Below, in pieces: positions 48,977 through 58,761 of a DNA stretch of 64,000 bases. Source of the DNA: Halorussus rarus (GTDB lineage Archaea; Halobacteriota; Halobacteria; Halobacteriales; Haladaptataceae); contig NZ_QPMJ01000002.1 of assembly GCF_003369835.1 (NCBI RefSeq), positions 62,001 through 126,000 on the forward strand, read 5' to 3'. The position numbers and the translations under genes are program-made. The notes under the pieces were generated by a model that searched no databases, had not been told where the DNA came from, and saw only the letters and a program-made list of their open reading frames with translations. Numbering within the stretch: position 1 is the stretch's first letter; every line of letters begins with the position of its first letter.

Positions 48977-50209
48977 ATGCTCCGACAGGAGACCGAGAGC
49001 GACGAGCCACGGGCGAAGTCGCAGGAGAGCGGTGGGGGACTGCTGCGGAAGATAGCGCCGTTCGCGATGGCCTTCGCGGCCGGGTTCGTCCTCGGCAGCC
49101 GAGGCGAGGACGGCGCGACCGCCGGAGGGGAATCCGGGGAGGGCCACCTGAGCGAGAAGGCGGTCGAGATCCGCGAGCGGGCCACGGCCGAGGGGTCGGG
49201 CGCGGCCGACGCCGGGGGCGCCACCGACCAACCCAGTTCCATGGGCAGCGTCTCGGGCGAGGAGGTCCGTGAGGCAGAGCGCGAGGGCGAAGGCGAGGAG
49301 ACCGGCGACGAGCAGGCCCGGTCCGAGAGCGGAGAAACGACCGAAGACGAGTCCGAAGCCGAGTCCGACGAGGTCGACGAGGAGGTCGCGACCCTCTCGC
49401 CGCCGACGACCCACGGGATGCCGATGCTCGGTCTCGGCACCTACCAGATGGACGACGAGGAGTGCCGCGAGAGCGTCGGGCGGGCCATCGAGATGGGGTA
49501 CCGCCACCTCGACACCGCCGAGATGTACGAGAACGAGGACGCGGTCGGCGACGCCATCGGCGAGTCCGGCGTGGACCGCGACGACCTGTTCGTGGCGACG
49601 AAGATCGCGCCGGAGAACCTCGACTACGACCAGGTGCTCCAGAACGCCGCCGACAGCTTCGAGCGGCTCGGCGTCGACTTCGTGGACCTGCTGTACGTCC
49701 ACTGGCCGACCGGCGACTACGAGGCCACCGACACCCTCGACGCCTTCGCGGAACTGCGCGAGGAGGACATCATCGGCGAGATCGGCGTGAGCAACTTCAC
49801 GGTCGAGCTGCTGGAGGAGGCCATCGAGGTGGCCGAGGAGCCCATTTTCGCCAACCAGGTCGAGATGCACCCGCTGCTCCCCCAGACCGAGCTCCGCCAG
49901 TTCTGCGCCCAGGACGACGTCGACGTCGAACTGGTCGCCTACTCCCCCATCGCCCGCGGCGACGTGTCGGACGTCGACGCGCTGCAGGAGGTCGCCGACA
50001 AGCACGACGCGACGCCCCAGCAGGTCAGCCTGGCGTGGCTCCGCGAGAAGGAGGTCACCGCCATCCCGAAGGCCACCAGCGAGGAGCACCTCCGGGAGAA
50101 CTGGCTCAGCCTCGACGTGGAACTCGACGACGAGGACGTCGAGAAGATCGACGACATCGAGGAACGACAGCGCATCGTCGACCCCGACGACGCGCCCTGG
50201 AACCAGTAA
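48977..50209 (+). CDS. Membrane-anchored aldo-keto reductase fusion
   Basis: A 410-residue protein in two parts. Residues 1-135 hold a hydrophobic helix (about 22-41, LLRKIAPFAMAFAAGFVLGS) followed by a Glu/Ser/Gly-rich linker. From about 137 a complete aldo-keto reductase barrel begins (HGMPMLGLGTYQM) with the full catalytic tetrad Asp179, Tyr184, Lys209 and His242, and the NADP-binding end (IPKATSEEHLRENW). Typical AKRs are soluble and about 270 residues. The junction contains no start codon for a separate AKR, so the fusion appears real. Substrate unknown. Confidence 0.85.
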   Translation: MLRQETESDEPRAKSQESGGGLLRKIAPFAMAFAAGFVLGSRGEDGATAGGESGEGHLSEKAVEIRERATAEGSGAADAGGATDQPSSMGSVSGEEVREAEREGEGEETGDEQARSESGETTEDESEAESDEVDEEVATLSPPTTHGMPMLGLGTYQMDDEECRESVGRAIEMGYRHLDTAEMYENEDAVGDAIGESGVDRDDLFVATKIAPENLDYDQVLQNAADSFERLGVDFVDLLYVHWPTGDYEATDTLDAFAELREEDIIGEIGVSNFTVELLEEAIEVAEEPIFANQVEMHPLLPQTELRQFCAQDDVDVELVAYSPIARGDVSDVDALQEVADKHDATPQQVSLAWLREKEVTAIPKATSEEHLRENWLSLDVELDDEDVEKIDDIEERQRIVDPDDAPWNQ

Positions 50210-50276
50210 CGGAGAGGTCCCCGACTGGTAGTGCGTCAGTCGTCGATGCACCGCTCGCGGGCGACGTCGGACGGCG

Positions 50277-50780
50277 TCAGGCCGCTCGGAGGCCGCGGAA
50301 GGCCGACACCCCGCCGATGAGGGCCAGCAGCCCGCCGATGGCCGCGAGTTTCAGCGGTCCGTCCGACTTCTTCTGCTCGAGGAACGCGCTGCCCGGCGAG
50401 TTCGGGTCCACGTACGCCGTGACCGTCTCGCCCGCTTCGTATCCCTGTAGCACGGATTCGGCTTCCGATTTCGTGTCGTAGTTGGCGGTGAACGTCGCTG
50501 GATAGAGGTTGTTCGACGTGTAGTCGCTCCCGTCGTAGCGGTAGTCGAACGTGACCTCGGGCCGGTACGCCGGACCGCCGCGACGCTGGGAGACGGACTC
50601 GACGTTCGTTCCGGTTATCGTGGCCTCGACGGTGACCGCGTCGGAGATGGCGTCGGACTGCTGGAGGTAGTCGTAGCCGCCGAAGCCGGCGACGGCGACG
50701 CCGATCACCAGCAACAGTACGCCGCCGCGAACCGGGTCGAGCTCCTTCCCGCCGATGGAGATGTTCGTATCCGGGGACAC
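50277..50780 (-). CDS. DUF3592-type membrane protein
   Basis: A 167-residue protein: a helix near the N-terminus (GGVLLLVIGVAVAGFGGY), an exposed beta-rich domain (VEATITGTNVES, then PEVTFDYRYDG) and a second helix near the C-terminus (KLAAIGGLLALIGGV). This matches the DUF3592 architecture. The GTG start has a TATA-like element about 27 bases upstream (near 50805-50811). Function unknown. Confidence 0.75.
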   Translation of the reverse strand: MSPDTNISIGGKELDPVRGGVLLLVIGVAVAGFGGYDYLQQSDAISDAVTVEATITGTNVESVSQRRGGPAYRPEVTFDYRYDGSDYTSNNLYPATFTANYDTKSEAESVLQGYEAGETVTAYVDPNSPGSAFLEQKKSDGPLKLAAIGGLLALIGGVSAFRGLRAA

Positions 50781-50954
50781 GCCAGTTCATGACAACCCAC
50801 CGTAGTTAATGATACCGGATGTTGTCCGCCGTGGACCCGGCTTCGACCGAGACTGGAGCGACGGAGACCGGTTCGTTCGTCGCCGCCGGTCGGTTGCGCT
50901 CGGCGAGAGTGCGGAGCGAACCCCTTTTGAGACCCGACCGGCTATCTCCGCCCG

Positions 50955-51824
50955 ATGAAGCTACTCGTCGTCGGCGCGGGCGAGATGGGCCGGTGGTTCG
51001 GCGAGGTCGCGGCGACCGAACTCGGCGCCGACTCCGACAGCGAGGCCGACGTCGACTCCGACAGCGACCTCGGCCCCGACAGCGACGGGGTCGACCTCGC
51101 GTTCGCCGACCGCGACCCCGCCGTCGCCGAGGCGGCCGCCCGGGAGGTCGGCGGTCGCGCGGTCCCGACCGCGACCGACGAGCGGTTCGACGCCGTCTGC
51201 ATCGCGGTGCCTATCTCGGCCGCGAACGAGGCCATCGAGCGTCACGCCCCGCGGGCCGAGCGAGCGCTGCTCGACGTGACCGGGCAGATGGCCGACCCCG
51301 TCGAGGCGATGGCGGCGGCCGCGCCCGACCGCGAGCGCGCGAGCCTCCACCCGCTGTTCGCGGCCGCCAACGCGCCGGGCAACGTCGCGGTCGTGACCGA
51401 CGAGTCCGGTCCCGTCACCGACCGCCTGTTCGACGCGCTCGAGGCCGCGGGCAACCGACTGGTCGAGACCACGCCCGCCGAACACGACGAGGCGATGGAG
51501 ACGGTGCAGGCGGGGACCCACGCCGCGGTGCTGGCGTTCGCGCTGGCGGCCGACGACGTCCCCGAGGGGCTGACGACGCCGGTCTTCGAAGCCCTGCGGG
51601 ACGTCGCCGAACAGGTCACTGGCAACGCGCCGTCGGTGTACGCCGAGATCCAGGCGACGTTCGGCGGTGCCGAAGCGGTCGCCGAGGCCGCGGCGCGACT
51701 CGCCGAGGCCGACGACGAGGCCTTCGAGGACCTGTACCGGGAGGCGAGCGAGAGCGCCCGCGGAGAGCTGCGGGAGAACGCCGGCCGAGAGACGAACGAC
51801 GACGCGGAGGGGGACGACCGATGA
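50955..51824 (+). CDS. tyrA: Prephenate dehydrogenase (TyrA family)
   Basis: A 289-residue dehydrogenase with an N-terminal Rossmann fold (LLVVGAGEMGRWFGEVA) containing an Asp/Ser repeat insertion (about residues 26-45). The TyrA helical C-terminal domain includes DVTGQMADP and ASLHPLFA, the latter with the expected prephenate-site His. The enzyme converts prephenate to 4-hydroxyphenylpyruvate with NAD(P)+ for tyrosine synthesis. The stop codon overlaps the next start (ATGA). Confidence 0.9.
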   Translation: MKLLVVGAGEMGRWFGEVAATELGADSDSEADVDSDSDLGPDSDGVDLAFADRDPAVAEAAAREVGGRAVPTATDERFDAVCIAVPISAANEAIERHAPRAERALLDVTGQMADPVEAMAAAAPDRERASLHPLFAAANAPGNVAVVTDESGPVTDRLFDALEAAGNRLVETTPAEHDEAMETVQAGTHAAVLAFALAADDVPEGLTTPVFEALRDVAEQVTGNAPSVYAEIQATFGGAEAVAEAAARLAEADDEAFEDLYREASESARGELRENAGRETNDDAEGDDR

Positions 51825-53227
51825 GCGACGACCAGCGACGGAAGATACGCGAGAACGCGAAGTACCTCCGGGAGGTCCGGCCCGTCGACCCCGACGAGAT
51901 TTCGGAGTACGTGGACGGCCAGCCGCACCCCGGGGTCGTCCGCAAGACGCTCCGGGAGGAGGCGCCGTCGCTCGGCCTGGTCGAGCGCGAGGACGGCACC
52001 TTCGAACCGGTCGCCGAGGGACCGCTCGCGCCGGCGTTCCGCGGCGTCGAGGCGTTCCCGACCGAGTACAGCCGACTACTGGAGGACCTGCTGGTCGAGC
52101 GGTGGGGGCCGGACTGGCACGAGGGCGAGTCGGGCGACCGACTTCGGGAGACCATCCGGCGACTCAAGGAGGACTACTTCCGGAACAACGACGTCGAGTA
52201 TGACGAGACGGCCGCGCTCGGCTACGCCGTCTACCACCTGGCCGACAACTACGCGGTGGCCCAGTACGCGCTCCACGAACTCGCCGAATCCGGGCTGGTG
52301 GACCACCGCCTCCGCATTCTCGACGTGGGCGCGGGCGTCGGCGGTCCGGCGCTCGGCGTCGCCGACTACCTTCCGGACGAGGCCCTCGTCGAATACGACG
52401 CGGTCGAACCCAGCGCGGCCGCCGACGTGTTCGAACAGACGGTCTCTGCGGTCGGTCGGAACGTCCACGTCGACCTGCATCGGGAGACCGCCGAGGCGTT
52501 CGAGCCCGAGGGCGAGTACGACCTCGTCCTGTTCGCCAACGTCCTGAACGAACTCGACGACCCCGCCGCGGTGGTCCGGCGCTACCTCGACTCGCTCGCC
52601 GACGACGGCGCGGTGCTCGCGGTCGAGCCCGCAGACCGCGAGACCAGCATCGGGCTCCGCGAGGTCGAGCGCGCCATCGCCGACGAGGCGGCCGAGGCCG
52701 CGGTCTTCGCGCCGACGCTCCGGCTCTGGCCGGGCGAGCGCCCGACCGACCGCGGGTGGTCGTTCGACGTGAAGCCCGACCTCGAAGTCCCCCCGTTCCA
52801 GCGCAAGCTCGACGAGGCCGCGGGCGCGACCGGCGAGTTCGTCAACGTCGACGTCCAGTTCTCCTACTCCATCCTGCGGCCCGACGGCCGGCGGAAGGCC
52901 GACCTGACGCTCGACGCCGGGAACGTGGCCAAGATGGCCGAGATGGAGCGCCACGTCACCGAGCGCATCGACCTCGTGGCGGTGAAGCTCAGCCACTCGC
53001 TGGCCGAGGGCGACCGCAACCCGCTGTTCAAGGTCGGCGACGGCAGCGAGTCTGTCGACCACTTCGCGGTCCTGACCAACGAGACGTCGCTCAACGCCGA
53101 CCTCCGGGACGCCGACTACGGCGACCTGCTCTCGTTCGAGCGGGTGCTGGTGCTGTGGAACGACGACGAAGAGGCGTACAATCTGGTCGTCGACGAGGAC
53201 ACCATCGTGGACGCGGTTCGGATATGA
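51821..53227 (+). CDS. Rsm22-like SAM-dependent methyltransferase
   Basis: A 468-residue protein with a long N-terminal region resembling the small-subunit ribosomal methyltransferase family Rsm22. The SAM-binding motif I is ILDVGAGVGGPALGVADY (about residue 165), with FANVLNELDDP as motif IV and VEPADRETS after it. The C-terminal domain lacks the metal-binding cysteine motif found in mitochondrial Rsm22, so the assignment is to the superfamily, not to a tested rRNA site. It is translationally coupled to tyrA. Confidence 0.78.
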   Translation: MSDDQRRKIRENAKYLREVRPVDPDEISEYVDGQPHPGVVRKTLREEAPSLGLVEREDGTFEPVAEGPLAPAFRGVEAFPTEYSRLLEDLLVERWGPDWHEGESGDRLRETIRRLKEDYFRNNDVEYDETAALGYAVYHLADNYAVAQYALHELAESGLVDHRLRILDVGAGVGGPALGVADYLPDEALVEYDAVEPSAAADVFEQTVSAVGRNVHVDLHRETAEAFEPEGEYDLVLFANVLNELDDPAAVVRRYLDSLADDGAVLAVEPADRETSIGLREVERAIADEAAEAAVFAPTLRLWPGERPTDRGWSFDVKPDLEVPPFQRKLDEAAGATGEFVNVDVQFSYSILRPDGRRKADLTLDAGNVAKMAEMERHVTERIDLVAVKLSHSLAEGDRNPLFKVGDGSESVDHFAVLTNETSLNADLRDADYGDLLSFERVLVLWNDDEEAYNLVVDEDTIVDAVRI

Positions 53228-53243
53228 TGAGGTCTCACACTCC

Positions 53244-53459
53244 ATGACCGCCTCGCCCCGCCGAGTCGCCCTCCTCGTTGCAGTCGTCGGTGTCGTCGGC
53301 GGCCTGCTCGCCTACGCGGCGGATGGATCCGTCTGTCTCGCTCACCGGACGGCGTGTGTTCCGGCCGACGAGTCAGCCCTGCGTACGTTCTTCCTCCCCC
53401 TCGTCGTAGTCGGCGGGTACGCCCTCTTTCGCGCCTCTGAGACATTTCGGTTCGAATAG
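53244..53459 (+). CDS. Small two-helix membrane protein
   Basis: A 71-residue protein with helices VALLVAVVGVVGGLLAYAA and FFLPLVVVGGYALF separated by a short loop with two cysteines (CLAHRTAC) that could form a disulfide outside the cell. It follows the methyltransferase gene by 16 bases and may be cotranscribed. No family recognised. Confidence 0.6.
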   Translation: MTASPRRVALLVAVVGVVGGLLAYAADGSVCLAHRTACVPADESALRTFFLPLVVVGGYALFRASETFRFE

Positions 53460-53615
53460 TCGCGCAACAGAGAACCGGCGAATCGACCGACGCGTGCCCC
53501 GTCCCGGCCAGGGACTTCCGACCGCGTGGTCCTGCGGTGCCGGAGCGTCGTCGCAGTCCCCGGTGTGCTTTGCCGACTCGGTGGGGTTTTAGCGCGCCGG
53601 GGAACAACCGCCTGT

Positions 53616-54908
53616 ATGGCAACCTTTCGCTCGTTCGAGGGCCTCCGCGACGCGCTCGCGGACGCCGACTTCGACCGCCCGCCGGCGATCGTCTGCAACG
53701 CTCACGTCACCGGCCTGAGCGTGGCTCGCGCGCTCAAGGCCCGAGACGTGCCCGTCATCGCCGTCGACCGCAACGAGAAGGGCGTCGCGCCCTACTCCGA
53801 GGCGGTGGACTTCGCCGGCCGGGTCACCTACCCGCTGGACGACGAGGACGGCTTCCGCGAGGACGTCGAGGAGCTGGCGGCCCAGCTCGACCGCGACGCG
53901 GTGGCGTTCGGCTGCATGGACGAGTGGGTCCACGCCTTCTCCCGGACCGAACCCGATGGCGTCCGGCTGCCGTTCGCCGACCGCGAGGTCGTCGACCGGG
54001 TGCTCGACAAGGAGTCGCTGTACGCGGTCGCCGAGGACCTCGACGTCCCGTACCCCGAGACCTACCGCATCGCCGAGACCGACCCGGCCGAGACCGGCGG
54101 CGACCCCGGACCGGTCGAGGCGAGCGGCGGGAGCCGCGACAGCGTTCCCGCCGCCGAAGCCGCCGAGCGCCTGGGCTTCCCGCTCGTCGTCAAGCCCGCC
54201 CTGAAGCGCAAGTTCTCCGAGGCGGTCGGCACGAACGTCATCGAGGTCGCCGACGAGGCCGAGTTCGAGGACGTGGTGGCCAACGCCGCCGAGGAGGACA
54301 TCCGCGTGATGGCCCAGGAGAAGGTCCCCGCCGTGCAGGGCGAGGACTGCTCGCTGGCCTCCTACGTCCCGGAGTCGGGCGAGGCCGTCTCGTTCGTCGG
54401 GAACGCCCGGGTCCGGTACCCGCTGGGGTACGGCACCTCCTGCGTCGTCCAACGGGCGGATGCGCCCCAGGTCGAGGAGAACGCCCTCGCCGTGCTCGAG
54501 GAGACGGGCTACTACGGCATCAGCGAGGCCGAGTTCCTCTACGACGGCGACCGCGAGGAGTACGTCCTCATCGACGTGAACACCCGGCCGTGGAAGTGGA
54601 TCTCGCTGCCCGTGCGGGCCGGCGCGAACCTCCCGCTGGCGGCCTACAGCGACGCGGTGGAGGAGGACTACGAGGCCGACGAGATCCGGGACGGTCGGTG
54701 GGTCTACCTGGCGGACTACGTCAAGGCGATGGGCACCGACGGGTTCGCGGACGTGCTGGGCAAGCAGGACTGGCTCTCGCTCATGTCCGGCGAGTTCGAG
54801 GCCCGCGAGGACTTCACGACCGGCGTGTACCGACCCTCCGACCCCGGGCCGGCGTATCAGTTGCTGACCACGGAGTTCGGCACCCAGGAGTACTACTGCT
54901 CCTGTTGA
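53616..54908 (+). CDS. ATP-grasp carboxylate-amine ligase
   Basis: A 430-residue ATP-grasp enzyme. The N-terminal part (VCNAHVTGLSVARALKARDV) is a Rossmann-like domain; the ATP-grasp core has the ATP-binding Lys in FPLVVKPALKRKFSE, and the metal-binding end YVLIDVNTRPWKW contains the Asp-x-Asn pair. Such enzymes join a carboxylate to an amine or thiol via an acyl phosphate; the substrate is unknown. A TATA-like GGTTTTAG lies about 27 bases before the ATG, so the mRNA is probably leaderless. The next gene starts 8 bases after its stop. Confidence 0.85.
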   Translation: MATFRSFEGLRDALADADFDRPPAIVCNAHVTGLSVARALKARDVPVIAVDRNEKGVAPYSEAVDFAGRVTYPLDDEDGFREDVEELAAQLDRDAVAFGCMDEWVHAFSRTEPDGVRLPFADREVVDRVLDKESLYAVAEDLDVPYPETYRIAETDPAETGGDPGPVEASGGSRDSVPAAEAAERLGFPLVVKPALKRKFSEAVGTNVIEVADEAEFEDVVANAAEEDIRVMAQEKVPAVQGEDCSLASYVPESGEAVSFVGNARVRYPLGYGTSCVVQRADAPQVEENALAVLEETGYYGISEAEFLYDGDREEYVLIDVNTRPWKWISLPVRAGANLPLAAYSDAVEEDYEADEIRDGRWVYLADYVKAMGTDGFADVLGKQDWLSLMSGEFEAREDFTTGVYRPSDPGPAYQLLTTEFGTQEYYCSC

Positions 54909-54916
54909 CGCCGCAC

Positions 54917-55843
54917 GTGAACGACCGCACCGCCACCGTCGGACTGTTCGCGGCGCTCGCCACGCTGTGGGGGTTCTCGTTCCTGGCGATCTCGGTCGGC
55001 CTCGAATCGCTGGAGCCCGTGCTGTTCGCGGCCTTCCGGTACGACGTCGCGGCGGTCCTGCTGCTGGGCTACGCGCTGGTCGGCGACGCCGAATTCTGGC
55101 CGACCGACCGGGCCAGCGCGAGCGCCGTCCTCGCGGGCGGACTGTTCCTGGTCGCCGCGAACGCCTTCCTCTTCGTCGGCCAGCGGACCGTTCCCAGCGG
55201 GGTAGCGGCCATCATGCAGAGCCTGGTCCCCATCGCGACATCACTGTGGGCGCTCGCGCTGCTGCCCGAGGAGCGGGTCTCGGCCCGCGGCGGGGTAGGG
55301 ATCGCGCTGGGACTCGTCGGCGTCGGGCTCATCGTCCGGCCGGACCCCGCGAACCTGCTCGGCGACGACGTCGTCGGCCGACTGCTCATCCTGCTCCAGG
55401 TCGCGGGGGTTGCGCTCGGCGGCGTCCTGATACAGCGCGCCCGTCCGACCCTCGACAGGACCGCCCTCACGGGGTGGTCGATGTTCGTCGGCGCGGTCGT
55501 CCTCCACGCCGTCAGCGCGGGACTGGGCGAACCGTTCGCGCTCCCGCGGACCCCGACGGCGATCGGGGCGGTCGCGTACCTCGGCGTCTTCGCCACCGCT
55601 ATCGCCTTCGTCATCTACTTCACGCTCCTCGAAGTCCGCGGCGCGCTCGAGACGTCGCTGGTCGCCTACCTCGTGCCGGTCGTCGCGACCGTCGTCGGCG
55701 TCGCGTTCCTCGAGGAGTCGATCACACCGCTCACCCTCGTCGGGTTCCTCGTCGTGTTCGCCGGGTTCGTCGTCCTCAAGCGGCGCGCCATCGCCGACCT
55801 CGCGGACGACACGAGGCGGGTCGTCACGCAGGCCGACGACTGA
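54917..55843 (+). CDS. EamA/DMT-superfamily transporter
   Basis: A 308-residue protein with ten predicted membrane helices in two EamA repeats (first beginning ATLWGFSFLAIS, second around LLILLQVAGVALGGVLI). Members export or import small metabolites. The GTG at 54917 is the most plausible start; a TTG four codons upstream overlaps the previous stop. The close spacing suggests the ATP-grasp product may be its cargo, which is only an inference. Confidence 0.82.
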   Translation: MNDRTATVGLFAALATLWGFSFLAISVGLESLEPVLFAAFRYDVAAVLLLGYALVGDAEFWPTDRASASAVLAGGLFLVAANAFLFVGQRTVPSGVAAIMQSLVPIATSLWALALLPEERVSARGGVGIALGLVGVGLIVRPDPANLLGDDVVGRLLILLQVAGVALGGVLIQRARPTLDRTALTGWSMFVGAVVLHAVSAGLGEPFALPRTPTAIGAVAYLGVFATAIAFVIYFTLLEVRGALETSLVAYLVPVVATVVGVAFLEESITPLTLVGFLVVFAGFVVLKRRAIADLADDTRRVVTQADD

Positions 55844-55920
55844 GCGGTCGCCTCAGAGGTCGGCCGCACGTCTCGCCGGTATCCCCGCCTTTTCGGTCGC
55901 CGACAGCCACTACGGGAACA

Positions 55921-57285
55921 ATGAGCAGCGACTACATCCACCTCAACCTCTTCACGATGAACTCGGTGGAGCACGTCACCACCGGGAACTGGCGGACGCC
56001 GGGCGACCAGTCGTACCGGTACAAGGACACCGAGTACTGGCTCGACGTGGCCCGGACCGCCGAGCGCGGCGGCTTCGACGGGGTGTTCTTCGCGGACGTG
56101 CGGGGCGTCTACGACGTGTACGGCGGCGACCGGGAGACCGCCATCGAGAACGCGATTCAGACCCCGTCGAACGACCCGGCGTACCTCATGCCCGCGATGG
56201 CGTCGGTGACCGACCACCTCGGGTTCGCGGTCACCAAGTCGACCTCCTACAACCATCCATACCAGCTCGCACGGGAGCTCTCGACGCTCGACCACGTCAC
56301 CGACGGCCGGGTGGCGTTCAACATCGTCACCTCCTACCTCGAGAGCGCGGCGCGCAACCTCGGCGTCGACGAGCGGATGGACCACGACGAGCGCTACGAC
56401 CGCGCCGACGAGTTCATGGACGTCTGCTACGCGCTCTGGGAGGAGAGCTGGGACGACGACGCGGTGGTCCGAGACCGCGACAGCGGGGTGTTCACCGACC
56501 CCGAGGGCGTCGACACCATCGATTTCGAGGGCGAGTTCTTCGACGTGCCGGGGCCCCACGGCTGCGAGCCCTCGCCCCAGCGAACGCCGGTGCTCTACCA
56601 GGCGGGGTCGTCGGACCGAGGCCGAGCGTTCGCCGCCGACAACGCCGAGGCCGTCTTCGTCAGCCAGCCGACCGAGCAGGGAGTTCGAGATTACATCGAG
56701 GACATGCGCGAGCGCGCCGCCGACCGGGGCCGGGACCCCGACGACCTCCGCTTCTTCCCGGGCATCGTGCCCGTCGTCGGCGAGACCGAGGAGATCGCCC
56801 GCGAGAAGTACGAGGCGTACGCCGCGAACGTCGACACCGAGGCGACCCTCGCGCTGCTGTCGGGGTTCATCGACCTCGACTTCTCGGAGCTCGACCCCGA
56901 CCAGAACGTCGAGCACATCGAGACCGACGCCATCCAGGGCGCCATCAACGCCTTCACCAAGAACGACCCCGACCGCGACTGGACCGTCGCGGAGGTCGCC
57001 GAGTTCGCGGGCCTCGGCACCACCTCGCCCGTCGTCGCGGGCTCCCCCGAGCAGGTCGCCGACGAACTCCAGCACTGGTACGAGGACGTTGGCGTCGACG
57101 GCTTCAACGTGAAGGAGGTCGTCCGCCCCGGCACACTCCGGGACTTCGTCGACATGGTGGTGCCCGAACTCCGCGAGCGCGGCCTCGTCCGCGAGCGCTA
57201 CGAGGGCGAGACGCTCCGGGAGAACCTGTTCGAGGAGGCGGGCCGGACGAAGCTGGCCGACGACCATCCGGCGCGGAAGCACTGA
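55921..57285 (+). CDS. LLM-class flavin-dependent monooxygenase (NtaA/SnaA/DszA type)
   Basis: A 454-residue bacterial-luciferase-like enzyme. It has HLNLFTMNSVEHVTTGNWR at the N-terminus, ADEFMDVCYALWEESWDDDAV, the flavin-site run VLYQAGSSDRGRAFAADNA, and a C-terminal half with VAGSPEQVADELQHWYEDVG. The NtaA/SnaA/DszA subfamily oxidises nitrilotriacetate, pristinamycin or dibenzothiophene derivatives with FMNH2 from a separate reductase. No reductase is adjacent here and the true substrate is unknown. Confidence 0.87.
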   Translation: MSSDYIHLNLFTMNSVEHVTTGNWRTPGDQSYRYKDTEYWLDVARTAERGGFDGVFFADVRGVYDVYGGDRETAIENAIQTPSNDPAYLMPAMASVTDHLGFAVTKSTSYNHPYQLARELSTLDHVTDGRVAFNIVTSYLESAARNLGVDERMDHDERYDRADEFMDVCYALWEESWDDDAVVRDRDSGVFTDPEGVDTIDFEGEFFDVPGPHGCEPSPQRTPVLYQAGSSDRGRAFAADNAEAVFVSQPTEQGVRDYIEDMRERAADRGRDPDDLRFFPGIVPVVGETEEIAREKYEAYAANVDTEATLALLSGFIDLDFSELDPDQNVEHIETDAIQGAINAFTKNDPDRDWTVAEVAEFAGLGTTSPVVAGSPEQVADELQHWYEDVGVDGFNVKEVVRPGTLRDFVDMVVPELRERGLVRERYEGETLRENLFEEAGRTKLADDHPARKH

Positions 57286-57327
57286 CTCGACCGCCAGAAC
57301 TCGCGTTCGGAGTCGGACGCGGTCGCG

Positions 57328-57732
57328 TCAGTACCGGTAGAGCGAGGTGACGTACGGGAGCTTGTTGTACATCACGATCGCCAGCGGGAGTCCGACGACG
57401 GTGAGCGAGACGAGGTACGCCGCGCCCATCCAGACTCCGCTGGCCCACCAGCCGACGAAGACGAAGTAGGCCGCCCGGACGACGAGACTCGGCTGGTCGG
57501 AGCCCGCTCGGCGGTCGACGAGGCCCGAGTTCGCCTCGGCCTTGAGCGTCAGCACCTTCGGGACCTTGTTTATCATCTTGATGCCGAGCGGCAGGCCGAC
57601 GACGCTCAGGTTCAGGAGCCACGCGACCGAGAGCCAGAGGCCGGTCGCCCACCAGCCGACGAAGACGTACCACGCGGCCCGGACGACCAGCGAGCGTTCC
57701 CGGGTTCCGTGTTGTTGGTTCTGTGTTGCCAT
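57328..57732 (-). CDS. YccF-domain membrane protein with internal duplication
   Basis: A 134-residue protein with two copies of the YccF/DUF307 motif: SLVVRAAWYVFVGWWATGLW with LNLSVVGLPLG, and SLVVRAAYFVFVGWWASGVW with VSLTVVGLPLA. Each copy gives two helices. The function of YccF proteins is not established. Confidence 0.82.
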   Translation of the reverse strand: MATQNQQHGTRERSLVVRAAWYVFVGWWATGLWLSVAWLLNLSVVGLPLGIKMINKVPKVLTLKAEANSGLVDRRAGSDQPSLVVRAAYFVFVGWWASGVWMGAAYLVSLTVVGLPLAIVMYNKLPYVTSLYRY

Positions 57733-57912
57733 CTACCATTTGGCGTGGTCCGCCGCAGCGACATAACCTTTCGCGTGTGGTTCTTCCGCGATGTACTCGG
57801 GGGAGACGGTCAATGAAATCAGTTCGGAATCCGAGTCGTCCAGGAACCGTACCGGTAATATCGATCGGTGATAGCAATCTTTAATTATCGCTAATCACGC
57901 ATTTGCCACGAC

Positions 57913-58653
57913 ATGGCAACCACGTCACGAGGCTTCGTCAGCGGCATGGCGAACAGGGCGAACCCCGCGTTCGCGGCGGGGGTCGTCGCTGTCCCGGTGG
58001 TCGCGCTGCTCTACGCGGTCACGGTCGGCCCGCTCCGGCAACTCACGTACGTCCACGTCATGGCCGGCGTGCTCTGGACCGGCATCGACCTCTTCATGGG
58101 GCTGGTGCTCGGCCCGGTGCTCGGCGGCCTCGACGACGACCAGAAGGCGGCGGTGTTCCGCCGGCTCACCCCGAAGACGACGTTCCTGATGCCGTCGCTC
58201 GCGCTGGTCACCGTCTTCGGCGGCGTCTCGCTCGCACGGCGGCTCGGGAAGTTTCCCCACGCCGACCCGTGGATCGCGCTGATGAGCACCGCCATCGCGC
58301 TCCCGGTGATTCTGCTCGTCGCCTGGCAGTTCGGCGCGCTGACCGACCGGCGGACCCTCGCCGTCTTCGGCGTCGTCGGCGTCGGCCACGCGGCGTGGCT
58401 CGCCCAGACGCTGCCCGAGTTCGCGATGACGTCACACGAGATAGCGGCCGCGCTCGGCATCGTCACGATGCTCTCGATCCTGGGCTTCGGCGTGCTGCTG
58501 CCGGGCGAGCTCCGGATGTACCGCGAGATGACCTCGGCCGACCCCGACGAGGCGCTCATCGGCGCCATCGGGATGCGCAACGCGAAGCTGTCGGCCGTGC
58601 AGGGCGCGCTCCAGCTGGCCATCATCTTCGTGATGGTGTACGTCCGGTTCTGA
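57913..58653 (+). CDS. Seven-helix membrane protein, function unknown
   Basis: A 246-residue protein with seven hydrophobic segments. The second contains HVMAGVLWTGIDLFMGLVLGP, with a conserved His and a HxxxGxxW pattern similar to CopD-like and DUF2269-like membrane proteins. The TATA (CTTTAATTAT, centre about 57885) is about 28 bases before the ATG, so the mRNA is leaderless. No neighbour suggests a role. Confidence 0.72.
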   Translation: MATTSRGFVSGMANRANPAFAAGVVAVPVVALLYAVTVGPLRQLTYVHVMAGVLWTGIDLFMGLVLGPVLGGLDDDQKAAVFRRLTPKTTFLMPSLALVTVFGGVSLARRLGKFPHADPWIALMSTAIALPVILLVAWQFGALTDRRTLAVFGVVGVGHAAWLAQTLPEFAMTSHEIAAALGIVTMLSILGFGVLLPGELRMYREMTSADPDEALIGAIGMRNAKLSAVQGALQLAIIFVMVYVRF

Positions 58654-58761
58654 GCGGCGCCCGGCCGATTCTGAGCGACGTACCTCCGGTCGGGCGGGAA
58701 GGCTGAAACGCCCCTTTCACTCTCGGGAAGATACTCAACCCCGGCAGTCCACTCCTCGCGC

